Origin: Tropicimonas marinistellae
GTDB taxonomy: Bacteria > Pseudomonadota > Alphaproteobacteria > Rhodobacterales > Rhodobacteraceae
DNA: 64,000 nucleotides
Assembly: GCF_001509585.1 (NCBI RefSeq)
Contig: NZ_LNCI01000004.1
Span: 186,001 to 250,000 of the forward strand
Direction of reading: 5' to 3'
Position 1 is the stretch's first letter; every line of letters begins with the position of its first letter. The notes under the pieces were generated by a model. That model was not told the DNA's origin, searched no databases, and saw only the letters and a program-made list of their open reading frames with translations. The position numbers were made by a program, and so were the translations under genes. Below, in pieces: positions 9,203-18,348 of the stretch.

Positions 9203-10546
9203 CTACCGGCTGTCAAGAAACCGATACCAGCTGTAGGCGGCCGGAAGAAGCAACCGACGATAGCGCCCAAGTGGAAAGCGGGCCAGTGGCCGGCGCATGA
9301 ATTCCGGAAAAGGGCGCTCCACCGCCCGGCCCAATGCAAGTTCGGCCATGATGGTTCCCGCGTAGGTGCCCATTGCAACGCCGTTTCCGTGGTAGCACAT
9401 GGCGGCAAAGGCGTTTTCCAGCCCCGGGATCGGCCCTGCGAAGGGAGTCCGGTCGCGGGCCATGGCCACAAGACCAGACCAGAAATAGGGTGTTTCGACG
9501 TGACGCCACGCCGGGAAGATCCTGTCGAAATCCGCCCGCGCCATAGCACGGGTTTCAGCAAGTGCGGCATCACTTGCCCGCACGGCACCGCGAAGCCCGA
9601 ACAACATGCGGCGGTCCGGCATAAGCCGGAAGTAATGCAGCAAGCGACGCGTGTCATAGCACATCTGCGCGGACGTCCAGCCCTGCGCCGCGATCTCCGC
9701 ATCGGTAAGCGGGCGCGTCACGAGAATATTGCTCTGCACCGGCAGGTAGCGGCCCGCCATCCAGTTGGGCAGGTCGTCCGCGCTGTAGCCGTTGGTTGCC
9801 ATGAGCAACCGTTTTGCCTGCACCCGGCCGTCAGCGGTGGAGAGACACCACTCCGCGCCATGCCGCGTGATGCCAAGCACGCGCGCATTTGCGAACAGAC
9901 GCACACCAGCCGATGCGGCGGCGCGGGCGAGGCCGAGCGCATACTTCAGCGGATTCAGAGCGAACCCGATCGGGATCGTCAGAGCACCGTGGAATTCTGG
10001 GCTGGCGAGCCCCTGTTCCGCCATCTCTGCCGCCGAATGGAACTCGCAGCGCACATTTTGGTCCGCCTGCATTGCGCGCGCCGTCTGCCGAAGTCCGGCG
10101 ACATCGGATGCGCGATGGGCCAGGATCGTCTCGCCCTCTGAATGCACATCTGCATCAATCCCCAAACGGTCGAGTAGCCCGTCCACCAGATCGACAGCCT
10201 GCCGTTTCGCGGAACTGAACGCGTGCGCATCCGCTTCGCCGTATCGTCTCCGCAGCGCTCTATCGTCGAGTGCGGCGCCTCCGAGGCAACAGAAGCCGCC
10301 GTTCCGCCCGGACGCTCCCCAGCCGGGCTCCTCCGCCTCCAGAACGACGACGTCGACCCCGGCCTCGGCCAAATACAGCGCCGCGCAGAGCCCGGTATAA
10401 CCACCGCCGACCACGACCGTGTCGCACCGGACCGGCCCGTCGAGCGACTGGTACTTGGGCGCCGCATCCGCCGTGACGGTGGTACGCCAGTAGTTTTCCT
10501 CGACCGGCCGCGGCCCGTAGGCCATGTCTTCATATATCCGTTTCAC
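9203..10546 (-). CDS. FAD-dependent oxidoreductase, PuuB-like (DAO family)
   Basis: Flavoprotein amine oxidase of the D-amino acid oxidase fold, 447 residues. It has the Rossmann FAD motif VVGGGYTGLCAALYLAEAG around residues 45-63, then GWGASGRNGG, the conserved flavin loop of gamma-glutamylputrescine oxidases. It is the last gene of the minus-strand polyamine transport operon, 20 bases after the potI-like permease. That context suggests oxidation of glutamylated putrescine or another imported amine to an aldehyde, ammonia and peroxide. A paralogue lies at 18349-19653 in the divergent catabolic operon. The two may have different substrates (for example putrescine and spermidine derivatives), which is inference. 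Confidence 0.85.
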   Translation of the reverse strand: MKRIYEDMAYGPRPVEENYWRTTVTADAAPKYQSLDGPVRCDTVVVGGGYTGLCAALYLAEAGVDVVVLEAEEPGWGASGRNGGFCCLGGAALDDRALRRRYGEADAHAFSSAKRQAVDLVDGLLDRLGIDADVHSEGETILAHRASDVAGLRQTARAMQADQNVRCEFHSAAEMAEQGLASPEFHGALTIPIGFALNPLKYALGLARAAASAGVRLFANARVLGITRHGAEWCLSTADGRVQAKRLLMATNGYSADDLPNWMAGRYLPVQSNILVTRPLTDAEIAAQGWTSAQMCYDTRRLLHYFRLMPDRRMLFGLRGAVRASDAALAETRAMARADFDRIFPAWRHVETPYFWSGLVAMARDRTPFAGPIPGLENAFAAMCYHGNGVAMGTYAGTIMAELALGRAVERPFPEFMRRPLARFPLGRYRRLLLPAAYSWYRFLDSR

Positions 10547-10566
10547 GACAGGTATTCTTCGGGGAG

Positions 10567-11385
10567 TCAGGCGGCCTGCATCGCCGCCTTCTCCTCGCGT
10601 GCCTGCCGGGCTATCGCTCGTTTGGACATCACGGAAGTGGCAATCACGCCGACCGCAACGATGCAGATCATGATCGTTGAAAGCGCGTTGATCTCCGGGC
10701 TGACGCCGAGGCGCACGGACGAGAAGATCTTGATCGGCAGCGTCGTCGAACTGGGACCGGCTGTGAAGGAAGCAATCACCAGATCATCGAGCGACAGCGT
10801 GAAAGCCAGCAGCCAGCCAGAGATCACCGCGGGCAGGATGATCGGCAGGGTCACGAGTCGGAAGGCCTCGAACGGCGTGCAGCCAAGATCGAGGGCCGCC
10901 TCCTCCACCGACCGGTCGAAGGACACGAGGCGCGAGGAGACCACCACGGAGACGTAACACATGGAAAAGGTCGTATGCGCCAGAACGATCGTGAAGACGC
11001 CGCGATCCAACCCGATGGCGATGAAGAGCAGCAGGAGCGAAAGGCCGGTGATGACCTCCGGCATGACGAGCGGGGCGTAGATCATTCCGGAAAACAGCGT
11101 GCGGCCGAAGAACCGTCCCCCACGCACCATCACATGCGCCGCCATCGTACCGAGGATTGTTGCCGCAGTTGAGGATGCGACGGCGACCTTGAGTGTGACC
11201 CAGGCGGCATCGAGGAAGGCCTCGTTGCGAATAAGCTCGCCGTACCACTTGGTCGAAAACCCTGCCCAGACCGTCACCAGCTTGGACTCGTTGAACGAGA
11301 AGATGATGAGGATCAGCATCGGCACATAAAGGAAGGCGAAGCCGAAGGTCAGGGAGACGGTGTTGAACCACGTCAGACGCCTCAT
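10567..11385 (-). CDS. potI: Polyamine ABC transporter permease, PotI-like
   Basis: Second membrane subunit of a putrescine/spermidine importer, 272 residues, with about six membrane segments. It carries the permease EAA loop (EEAALDLGCTPFEAFRLVTLP, split here by the usual Gly), which contacts the ATPase. I chose the ATG at 11385, which overlaps the stop of the upstream potH-like gene (ATGA). The longer in-frame extension upstream is not protein-like. The order binding protein, ATPase, permease, permease matches potFGHI of E. coli. Confidence 0.9.
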   Translation of the reverse strand: MRRLTWFNTVSLTFGFAFLYVPMLILIIFSFNESKLVTVWAGFSTKWYGELIRNEAFLDAAWVTLKVAVASSTAATILGTMAAHVMVRGGRFFGRTLFSGMIYAPLVMPEVITGLSLLLLFIAIGLDRGVFTIVLAHTTFSMCYVSVVVSSRLVSFDRSVEEAALDLGCTPFEAFRLVTLPIILPAVISGWLLAFTLSLDDLVIASFTAGPSSTTLPIKIFSSVRLGVSPEINALSTIMICIVAVGVIATSVMSKRAIARQAREEKAAMQAA

Positions 11386-12278
11386 TTCTCCGCCTCCTGC
11401 TGCCGTTCCTGCTGGCGCTGAAAAAGGACGATCGGGATAATCAGGAGCGCCAGGAGCACGACCGCCACGGCCGAGGCCACCGGCCAGTCGCGATTCGAGA
11501 AGAACTCCTCCCACAGAACCTTGCCGATCATCAGCGTGTCCGAGCCGCCCAAGAGCGACGGGATCACGAACTCCCCGAGAGCCGGGATGAACACAAGGAA
11601 ACAACCGGCGATCACGCCCGGGCGCGACAACGGAAGGGTCACGAGCCAAAAAGCTGTCGTGCGCGTGCAGCCAAGGTCTTCGGCAGCTTCCAGAAGCGAG
11701 CCGTCAAGTTTCTCCAGCGTGGAGTAGATCGGCAGGATCATGAACGGCAGGTACGTGTAGACGATGCCGATGTAGACCGCCGTGTTGGTATTCAGGATCG
11801 TCAGTGGCTCCGAAATCAGTCCGGTCCAGAGCAGGAACTGGTTCAGGAACCCTTCGTTGGACAGAATGCCCATCCACGCATAGACGCGGATCAGAAACGA
11901 CGTCCAGAACGGCAGGATCACCAGCATCATGAGCGTCGGGCGCCATTCGTCCGGCGCATTCGCCATGCCGTAAGCGATCGGGAAACCCACCAGCAGCGTC
12001 AAAAAGGTGGACACCACCGCAATTTGTAGGCTCGAAAGGTACGCTTTCCAGTAGAGGTCATCCTGGGTCAGCCAGACGTAGTTCTCGAAGTCGAGCTGTG
12101 AGAGGAAGTCCTTCAACCCGGCCCAACCGGCCGAGATATCCAGGGTCGGTGTATAGGGCGGGATCGCAAGTTCAACGTCCGAGAGCGAAATCTTCAGAAC
12201 GATGACGAAAGGCACCAGAAACAGTGCCAGCAGCCACATGTACGGGACGAGGATCAAGAGGGCCTTGCGCGGGTTCAT
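11382..12278 (-). CDS. potH: Polyamine ABC transporter permease, PotH-like
   Basis: First membrane subunit of the importer, 298 residues with about six helices. The N-terminal helix runs from about residue 8 to 28. The EAA loop is recognisable as EAAEDLGCTRTTAFWLVTLP. It lies 4 bases after the ATPase gene and overlaps the potI-like gene by four bases, so the subunits are made in stoichiometric coupling. The C-terminus is polar with repeated Gln/Arg (QRQQERQQ). Confidence 0.9.
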   Translation of the reverse strand: MNPRKALLILVPYMWLLALFLVPFVIVLKISLSDVELAIPPYTPTLDISAGWAGLKDFLSQLDFENYVWLTQDDLYWKAYLSSLQIAVVSTFLTLLVGFPIAYGMANAPDEWRPTLMMLVILPFWTSFLIRVYAWMGILSNEGFLNQFLLWTGLISEPLTILNTNTAVYIGIVYTYLPFMILPIYSTLEKLDGSLLEAAEDLGCTRTTAFWLVTLPLSRPGVIAGCFLVFIPALGEFVIPSLLGGSDTLMIGKVLWEEFFSNRDWPVASAVAVVLLALLIIPIVLFQRQQERQQEAEK

Positions 12279-12282
12279 TGGC

Positions 12283-13434
12283 CTATCCCGTCAAAACCAC
12301 ACCGGCCGTTTCACTCCACCAGAGCCAGACCTCGTCGTCCCAGGTGAACTTGCGGCGTTCGATCCGGCGGGTGTTTGCTGTCTGGGCCTTGAAGATTTCT
12401 CCGGTCGGGATCTGCACATGGTAGGTGGAGATGTTGCCAAGGTAGGCGATGTCGATGATCTTGCCCTGCATGATGTTCGACTTTCCCTCGGGGTGCTCTT
12501 TCGAGATGTGCACCTTCTCGGGGCGAATAGCGAAGGTGCAGCGGGTCCCGTCGGCAATGGGTTGCATCGGCGTTCCAACGATGGGCGGCTTTCCTTCTGC
12601 CCAGTGGATCTCGATCTTGCCGTCCCTGTGATGCGCTGAGGCCGTGCCCTCCACCAGATTCACGTCGCCGATGAAGTCGGCCACGTAGACGGAGTTCGGT
12701 GTCTCGTAGATCCGGTCGGGCGTATCCACCTGAACCATCTTGCCGTGGTCCATCACGGCGACCCGGCTGGCCACGGTCATCGCTTCTTCCTGATCATGTG
12801 TGACGATCACGAATGTGGTGCCCGTTGTCTCCTGGATTTCCATGAGTTCGAATTGCGTGTCCGTTCGGAGCTTCTTGTCGAGCGCTCCGAGCGGCTCGTC
12901 GAGCAACAGGAGTTTGGGCGCCTTTGCGAGGCTGCGGGCCAGGGCCACCCGTTGCCGCTGGCCTCCTGAAATCTGGTGCGGCTTTCGCCCGGCGAATTTC
13001 TGGAGTTGCACAAGACGCAGCATTTCATCGACTCGCGCGGCGATCTGGTCCTTCGGCAACTTGTCCCGCTTCAGCCCAAAGGCGATGTTTTCGGAGACGG
13101 TCAGGTGGGGGAACAGCGCGTAGGACTGGAACATCATGTTCACCGCGCGCCTGTTGGGCGGTACGGAGCCTATGTCCGACCCATCGAGCAGTATGTACCC
13201 TTCGGTCGGCGTCTCGAACCCGGCGAGCATACGCATCAACGTGGTCTTTCCGCAGCCCGATGGTCCAAGCAGGGCGAAGAACTCCCGCGCGTATATGTCC
13301 ACCGTCAGATTGTCGATTGCGGTGAAATCGCCAAATCGCTTGGTGACGTTCTGAAACTGGATCAACGGCCGTTCGGCCGGGTCGTTCCATGGCGCAAAAA
13401 CACTTGGTCCGGTGGAAGGCGCTGGTTCGGACAT
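12283..13434 (-). CDS. potG: Polyamine ABC transporter ATP-binding protein, PotG/PotA-like
   Basis: Cytoplasmic ATPase that powers import, 383 residues. It shows Walker A (GPSGCGKTT), the signature SGGQRQRVALAR, Walker B (LLLDEPLGALD) and the switch His in VTHDQEEA. The C-terminal third is the TOBE domain typical of polyamine and spermidine importers (about residues 290-383). It is separated from potF by 72 bases that hold a strong hairpin, and is followed closely by the two permeases. PotG rather than PotA is favoured by gene order and by the PotF-type binding protein, but the distinction is soft. Confidence 0.92.
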   Translation of the reverse strand: MSEPAPSTGPSVFAPWNDPAERPLIQFQNVTKRFGDFTAIDNLTVDIYAREFFALLGPSGCGKTTLMRMLAGFETPTEGYILLDGSDIGSVPPNRRAVNMMFQSYALFPHLTVSENIAFGLKRDKLPKDQIAARVDEMLRLVQLQKFAGRKPHQISGGQRQRVALARSLAKAPKLLLLDEPLGALDKKLRTDTQFELMEIQETTGTTFVIVTHDQEEAMTVASRVAVMDHGKMVQVDTPDRIYETPNSVYVADFIGDVNLVEGTASAHHRDGKIEIHWAEGKPPIVGTPMQPIADGTRCTFAIRPEKVHISKEHPEGKSNIMQGKIIDIAYLGNISTYHVQIPTGEIFKAQTANTRRIERRKFTWDDEVWLWWSETAGVVLTG

Positions 13435-13465
13435 CGCAACTCCGTACGGGCTGAAGTAAGGAGAA

Positions 13466-13493
13466 GACCCCGCGGCCAGAGGCGCGCGGGGTC
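13466..13493 (-). terminator. Intra-operon hairpin between potF and potG (attenuator or 3' stabiliser)
   Basis: Read on the minus strand, GACCCCGCG and CGCGGGGTC form a perfect 9-bp stem with a 10-base loop, followed by a pyrimidine-rich run (TTCTCCTTACTT). It begins 14 bases after the potF stop. Such hairpins between a binding-protein gene and the rest of its ABC operon usually cause partial termination or protect the upstream message, giving more binding protein than membrane subunits. Confidence 0.7.
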
Positions 13494-13506
13494 GGATGAG
13501 GGAGTG

Positions 13507-14592
13507 TTATGTACCGGACTTGATCTTGGTCCAAAGCCGCGTCACGACGCGCTGGACCTTGGCCGGATACGGCGTCGTCGTGAAGAGATTCTCCAGCGTT
13601 GCCTCGTCGGGATAGATGGCCGGATCGCCGATCACATCTTCCTCAAGGAATTCCTGCGACGCCTTGTTGCCATTCGCGTAGTAGACGTAGTTGGATGCCG
13701 CGGCCATGTTCTCCGGGTCCATGATGAAGTTCAGGAAGGCGTGCGCCCCATCCGGATTCGGCGCATCCGCCGGGATTGCCATCATGTCGAACCACATTTG
13801 CGCGCCCTCTTTGGGAGCGTGGTAGGCGATTTCCACCCCATTCTCGGCTTCGGCGGCACGGTCGCGCGCCTGAAGGACATCCCCGGACCAACCAACGGCC
13901 ACGCAGATGTCACCGTTGGCGAGAGCGTTGATGTACTCAGAGCTGTGGAACTTCTGGATGTATGGCCGGACGGCCATGAAAACGGCCTCTGCCTTGGCAA
14001 TCACGTCCGGGTCATGACTGTCCGGATCCTCGCCAATGTACTTCAGTGCGGCCGGGATCATCTCGGTCGGCGCATCGAGGATGTGCACACCGCAATCCGC
14101 GAGCTTCTCCATGTTTTCCGGATTGAACACCAATTCCAGGGAGTCGATCGGCGCATCCTCTCCCAGGGCTTCAGTCACCTTGCCGACGTTTACGCCGATA
14201 CCGGTGGTGCCCCACATGTAGTTGATCGCGTATTCGTTGCCCGGGTCGTACTGCTCTGTACGATCAAGTATCACATCCCAGAGGTTTTCCGCGTTCGGTA
14301 GCTTGCCCGCGTCGAGCTTCTGGAAAGCGCCGGCCACGATCTGACGCTGCAGGAACGTGCCGGTCGGGACAACCACATCGTAGCCGGACCCACCGGCGAG
14401 CATCTTCGTTTCCAGCACTTCGTTGCTGTCGAAGACGTCGTAGACGAGATCAAGGCCGGTCTCGGCCTCGAACTTCTCCAGCAGGCCCTCGTCGATGTAG
14501 TCGGACCAATTGTAAACGCGGACTTCGTCCGCCGTGGCGGCACTTGCCACCACCGACACCGACGCCATCAGCGCCATCATTCCCTGTTTCAT
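13507..14592 (-). CDS. potF: Periplasmic putrescine/polyamine-binding protein, PotF-like
   Basis: Solute-binding protein of 361 residues that captures polyamines in the periplasm. It has a signal peptide (about residues 1-21, ending ATA before DEVRVYNW). The mature start YNWSDYID is the classic PotF/PotD motif whose Trp and Ser-Asp line the site. VGWSGDVLQA near residue 240 supplies another site aromatic. It is the first gene of the transport operon, divergent from the GntR regulator across 171 bases. Close in type to E. coli PotF (putrescine) rather than PotD, though ligand preference needs binding data. Confidence 0.92.
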   Translation of the reverse strand: MKQGMMALMASVSVVASAATADEVRVYNWSDYIDEGLLEKFEAETGLDLVYDVFDSNEVLETKMLAGGSGYDVVVPTGTFLQRQIVAGAFQKLDAGKLPNAENLWDVILDRTEQYDPGNEYAINYMWGTTGIGVNVGKVTEALGEDAPIDSLELVFNPENMEKLADCGVHILDAPTEMIPAALKYIGEDPDSHDPDVIAKAEAVFMAVRPYIQKFHSSEYINALANGDICVAVGWSGDVLQARDRAAEAENGVEIAYHAPKEGAQMWFDMMAIPADAPNPDGAHAFLNFIMDPENMAAASNYVYYANGNKASQEFLEEDVIGDPAIYPDEATLENLFTTTPYPAKVQRVVTRLWTKIKSGT

Positions 14593-14647
14593 GGATGAAC
14601 TCCCATTATCGTTCGTTGTCTCTCTCAGGTCTCGGCCCGATATTTTA

Positions 14648-14657
14648 TTTGATCAAA
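14648..14657. promoter_or_regulatory. Candidate GntR operator in the potF/gntR divergent region
   Basis: Perfect 10-bp palindrome TTTGATCAAA, inside an AT-rich patch, about midway between the diverging potF and gntR genes. A near copy (TTTGATCATA) occurs at 15460 in front of puuA. GntR regulators bind short palindromes, and this shared element is the best candidate in the cluster. Symmetry and placement are seen; binding is inferred. Confidence 0.5.
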
Positions 14658-14763
14658 CGCTGCTTTTCGACGCAAGCTTCCGCTGAAGGACCGAAAATGC
14701 AAGCCCGAAGTTCGCCGTCGCCATGTTTCCCGATGGTCCCTGACTGAGAAAAAGGCAACAACC

Positions 14764-15447
14764 GTGACCACGCAAGAGTCAAAGACCCCGGAGCATCAGG
14801 CAATCTACGCACGCCTGCGCGACATGATCCTATTCGGCGAAGTCGCCCCCGGTCAGTCGGTCACCATCCATGGCCTCAAGGAACGCATCGGTGCGGGCAT
14901 GACACCCGTCCGGGAAGCGATCCGTCGGCTTATCGCCGAAGGCGCGCTGGAAAATCTCGAGAACCGTCGCATCTGCGTTCCGGAAATGACACTTAACCAA
15001 CTGGAACAAATCAGTTTCGCACGGCTGGCGATTGAACCGGAACTCGCGCTTCGCGCCGCTCAGAATGCCGATTCTGCGCTCACTGAAGACCTTGCAGAGA
15101 TCGATTCTCGGTTGGACTTGGCTATCGAACGCGGCGATGTGAAGGGGTACCTTGAGCACAATTACCGCTTTCATTTTCGATTGTACGAACAGGCTGACGC
15201 AGACGTTCTTTTCACGTTGGCTGGCGGCCTCTGGTTGCGCGTTGGCCCCTCCCTGCGCATCGTCTGCGGACGTTACGGCACTTCGAATCTCCCCGATTTC
15301 CACGACACGGCAATGGATGCACTCGCCGCGGGCGACCCGCATAAGGTTTGTGCATATGTTGAAAAGGACATTCGTCAGGGGTTGGAGCAGATTCGTCTGT
15401 CGCTGACAGAATCGGAGGGCCAGCAGGACCAGGTCCGGTTTCGTTGA
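14764..15447 (+). CDS. GntR family transcriptional regulator (FadR/FCD subfamily)
   Basis: Regulator of 227 residues with an N-terminal winged helix (about 10-75: LKERIGAGMTPVREAIRRLIAEGALE, the standard GntR recognition region interrupted here by no gaps). An all-helical C-terminal FCD-type ligand domain follows, with the metal/ligand His pattern around EHNYRFHFRLYE. It starts with GTG. It is divergent from potF and 120 bases ahead of puuA, so it most likely controls both operons, probably as a repressor released by a polyamine or its glutamylated product. The E. coli cluster uses PuuR, an unrelated regulator, so effector and operator cannot be carried over. Confidence 0.88.
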   Translation: MTTQESKTPEHQAIYARLRDMILFGEVAPGQSVTIHGLKERIGAGMTPVREAIRRLIAEGALENLENRRICVPEMTLNQLEQISFARLAIEPELALRAAQNADSALTEDLAEIDSRLDLAIERGDVKGYLEHNYRFHFRLYEQADADVLFTLAGGLWLRVGPSLRIVCGRYGTSNLPDFHDTAMDALAAGDPHKVCAYVEKDIRQGLEQIRLSLTESEGQQDQVRFR

Positions 15448-15459
15448 CTCTCCCCTAAA

Positions 15460-15469
15460 TTTGATCATA
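15460..15469. promoter_or_regulatory. Second candidate GntR operator, upstream of puuA
   Basis: TTTGATCATA lies 13 bases after the gntR stop and about 100 bases before the puuA start. It shares TTTGATCA with the palindrome at 14648. Its position in the only sizeable gap before puuA supports a promoter-proximal operator for the catabolic genes. Confidence 0.45.
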
Positions 15470-15566
15470 AGTCCTGGGGTATCGAAATCAGCCGTTTGCC
15501 GGACTGACATTTGGCACCCCCCAACCATACTGCGGCGGCTCGAAACATCCGAAGGACACTCGTGAC

Positions 15567-16937
15567 ATGTCGAGATACAAGAACAGTTGGATCGGCCATT
15601 TGCCGGAAGCGTTCCTCGACTACCTTGGCGAACGGCGCCTGGAGGAGGTCGAGGCTATCATCCCCGACACGGTCGGCATGTCGCGTGGCAAGGCGATGCC
15701 CAGCCACAAGTTCAACCCTGAGGAAACGTTCTTCCTGCCAATCTCCCTCTTCTATCAGACCATCTCCGGCGAATACGTCGACATGGACATTGAGGATCAG
15801 TGGCTGGAGAAAGACATCGTACTCCGGCCGGATATGGCAACCGCGACCGCCGTTCCCTGGGCAGACGACCCGACGCTGCAGGTGATCTGCGATCTGGAGA
15901 CGCGCGACGGTGAACCTCTCGGCATCGCGCCACGCAATGTACTAAAGCGCGTTCTTGGGTTTTATGCGGACAAGGGCTGGCGCCCGGTCGTCGCACCGGA
16001 GCTGGAATTCTATCTCACGAAACCCAACACCGACCCGAATGAGCCGATCGAACCGCCGCTGGGTCGAACCGGCCGCAAAGGCGCCAGTCGACAGGCCTAC
16101 TCCATGGTCGCCGTGGACGAATACGGCGAGGTGATCGACACGATCTATGATTTCGCCGAAGCGCAAGGGCTGGAAATCGACACGGTGATCCAAGAGGGCG
16201 GTGCCGGTCAGATCGAGATTAACCTCTTGCATGGCGACCCGCTAAGGCAGGCCGACCAGGTCTTCTACTTCAAACGCACAATTCGCGAGGCCGCGCTGAA
16301 GAACGGCGTTTTCGCCACTTTCATGGCCAAGCCGATGCGCGACGAGCCGGGCTCCGCCATGCATATCCACCAGAGCGTGGTGGACCGTGATGGCCGCAAT
16401 ATCTTCGCTGCGTCCGACGGATCCGAAACCGAAGCCTTCCGGCATTTCATCGGCGGATCGCAACATTATCTGATGTCCGTCGTGCCCCTTCTCGCGCCCT
16501 ATGTGAATTCCTTTCGCCGCTTCTATTCAGAAGGGATGAGCGCGCCAACAAACCTCGAATGGGGCAAAGACAACCGCACCACCGGCCTTCGTATTCCCAA
16601 TTCCAACCCGGAGGCCCGGCGGGTCGAAAACCGCGTGATCGGGATTGATTGCAATCCGTATCTCGCCATCGCCGCAAGCCTCGCCAGTGGCTATCTCGGC
16701 ATTGTAAACCGCGTCGAGCCACGCGAGATCGCCCTGCACGAGGTCTACGAAACCGAGACCAACCTGCCCGGTGGGCTTGCTCCCGCGCTGGACCTCTTCG
16801 ATGACGACCACGAGGTGCGCGACCTGCTGGGACGCGACTTCTGTCACATCTACTCCGGCATAAAACACGCCGAACACGATGAATACAAAAGGGAAATTTC
16901 GCCCTGGGAACGCCAGCACCTGCTGCTGAACGCATAA
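15567..16937 (+). CDS. puuA: Gamma-glutamylputrescine synthetase-type glutamine synthetase
   Basis: Glutamine-synthetase-fold ligase of 456 residues that would join glutamate to putrescine using ATP, the first step of the Puu pathway. Signature parts are PELEFYL around residue 150, EGGAGQIEINL (metal-binding Glu residues) near 215, SAMHIHQS (nucleotide-binding His) near 270, and NRTTGLRIP near 335. The ATG follows a GAAGGAC ribosome site. It is the first catabolic gene after the regulator and lies 13 bases before the aminotransferase gene. Related enzymes act on other amines (for example GlnT or isopropylamine ligases), but transport and oxidase neighbours favour putrescine. Confidence 0.88.
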   Translation: MSRYKNSWIGHLPEAFLDYLGERRLEEVEAIIPDTVGMSRGKAMPSHKFNPEETFFLPISLFYQTISGEYVDMDIEDQWLEKDIVLRPDMATATAVPWADDPTLQVICDLETRDGEPLGIAPRNVLKRVLGFYADKGWRPVVAPELEFYLTKPNTDPNEPIEPPLGRTGRKGASRQAYSMVAVDEYGEVIDTIYDFAEAQGLEIDTVIQEGGAGQIEINLLHGDPLRQADQVFYFKRTIREAALKNGVFATFMAKPMRDEPGSAMHIHQSVVDRDGRNIFAASDGSETEAFRHFIGGSQHYLMSVVPLLAPYVNSFRRFYSEGMSAPTNLEWGKDNRTTGLRIPNSNPEARRVENRVIGIDCNPYLAIAASLASGYLGIVNRVEPREIALHEVYETETNLPGGLAPALDLFDDDHEVRDLLGRDFCHIYSGIKHAEHDEYKREISPWERQHLLLNA

Positions 16938-16950
16938 AGAGGAACCCCGC

Positions 16951-18342
16951 ATGAACATGATATCCAATCATCCGCCGACAGCGGAGTTGCAGGCAATGGA
17001 TGCCGCCCACCACATGCATCCCTTCACCGACGGCGACGATCTTGCCGCAAAGGGCGCCCGCATCATCACCCGCGCCAGTGGCGTAACGCTCACCGACAGC
17101 GAAGGGGAGGAGATCCTCGATGCCATGGCCGGGCTCTGGTGCGTGAACGTGGGTTATGGCCGAGACAGCCTCGCCGAAGTCGCGGCGCGGCAGATGAAGG
17201 AACTGCCGTATTACAACACGTTCTTTCAAACGTCGCACGTGCCGGTTATCGCGCTCAGTCGCAAGCTGGCCGAGCTGGCTCCCGGCGATCTGAACCACGT
17301 GTTCTACGCCTCAGGTGGTTCGGACGCCAACGACACGAATGTGCGTCTGGTGCGGCACTACTGGGCGGCCAAGGGCAAGCCGGAAAAGACGGTGATCATC
17401 AGCCGGAAAAACGCCTACCACGGCTCCACCATGGCGGGCGCCAGCCTCGGCGGCATGACGGGGATGCACGCGCAGGGCGGCCTGCCGATCCCCGACATCG
17501 TCCATATCGGCCAGCCGAACTGGTGGGCAGAGGGCGGGGAGATGAGCCCGGAGGAGTTCGGCCGTGCGCGGGCGCGCGAACTCGAAGAGAAGATCGCTGA
17601 ACTGGGCGAGGATCGTGTCGCGGCCTTCATTGCAGAGCCAATACAAGGCGCAGGCGGCGTCATCATCCCGCCGGAAAGCTACTGGCCGGAGATTCAGCGA
17701 ATCTGCGATGCGCACGAGATTCTGTTGATCGCGGACGAAGTGATTTGCGGTTTTGGCCGGACCGGTGCGATGTTCGGCTCCCTGACCTTCGGCATCCGGC
17801 CCCACATCATGACGGTGGCAAAGGGGCTTTCCTCCGGCTACGCGCCCATCGGCGCGTCCATCGTCTGCGACGAGGTGGCCAACACCGTGGCCGCGGCGGG
17901 CGATTTCAATCACGGATATACCTATTCCGGTCATCCCGTGTCCTGTGCCGTGGCGCTGGAGAACCTGCGCATCCTGGAAGAAGAAAAACTGGTGGAGAAC
18001 GTGGCCACGGTCACAGGCCCCTACCTGAAAGAAAAATGGGAGCAACTTGCGGACCACCCGTTGGTGGGTGAGGCGGTCATTCGCGGGTTTATGGCTTCCA
18101 TCGCACTCACGCCAGACAAGGCCGCGCGAGCCCCTTTTGCCGCGTCGGCGGGCACCGTGGGCTTTATCTGCCGCGACCATTGCTTCTCCAGCAACCTCGT
18201 CATGCGCCACGTCGGAGACCGGATGATCATCGCCCCACCATTGGTGCTGACGAAATCGGACGTGGATGTTTTGATCGACCGCGCCGTTCAGGCGCTCGAC
18301 CTCACACTGACCAAGATCAAGGAAGACGGTATCTACCGGTAA
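16951..18342 (+). CDS. spuC: Class III aminotransferase, polyamine:pyruvate type (SpuC-like)
   Basis: PLP-dependent omega-aminotransferase of 463 residues, likely moving the terminal amino group of putrescine or a related diamine to pyruvate. The PLP-binding Asp is D262 in IADEVICGFGRTG and the Schiff-base lysine is K291 in TVAKGLSSGYAPIG. The early motif DAMAGLWCVNVGYGR is typical of the SpuC group. It sits between puuA and a PuuB-like oxidase, 6 bases before the latter. That offers a direct transamination route beside the glutamylation route. Family members also accept beta-alanine or taurine, so the substrate is inferred from context. Confidence 0.88.
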   Translation: MNMISNHPPTAELQAMDAAHHMHPFTDGDDLAAKGARIITRASGVTLTDSEGEEILDAMAGLWCVNVGYGRDSLAEVAARQMKELPYYNTFFQTSHVPVIALSRKLAELAPGDLNHVFYASGGSDANDTNVRLVRHYWAAKGKPEKTVIISRKNAYHGSTMAGASLGGMTGMHAQGGLPIPDIVHIGQPNWWAEGGEMSPEEFGRARARELEEKIAELGEDRVAAFIAEPIQGAGGVIIPPESYWPEIQRICDAHEILLIADEVICGFGRTGAMFGSLTFGIRPHIMTVAKGLSSGYAPIGASIVCDEVANTVAAAGDFNHGYTYSGHPVSCAVALENLRILEEEKLVENVATVTGPYLKEKWEQLADHPLVGEAVIRGFMASIALTPDKAARAPFAASAGTVGFICRDHCFSSNLVMRHVGDRMIIAPPLVLTKSDVDVLIDRAVQALDLTLTKIKEDGIYR

Positions 18343-18348
18343 CGCTCC

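Noticed and set aside
12976-14301. A plus-strand frame of about 441 codons over potG and potF
   Set aside because: Antisense to two well-identified transport genes and without a recognisable domain.
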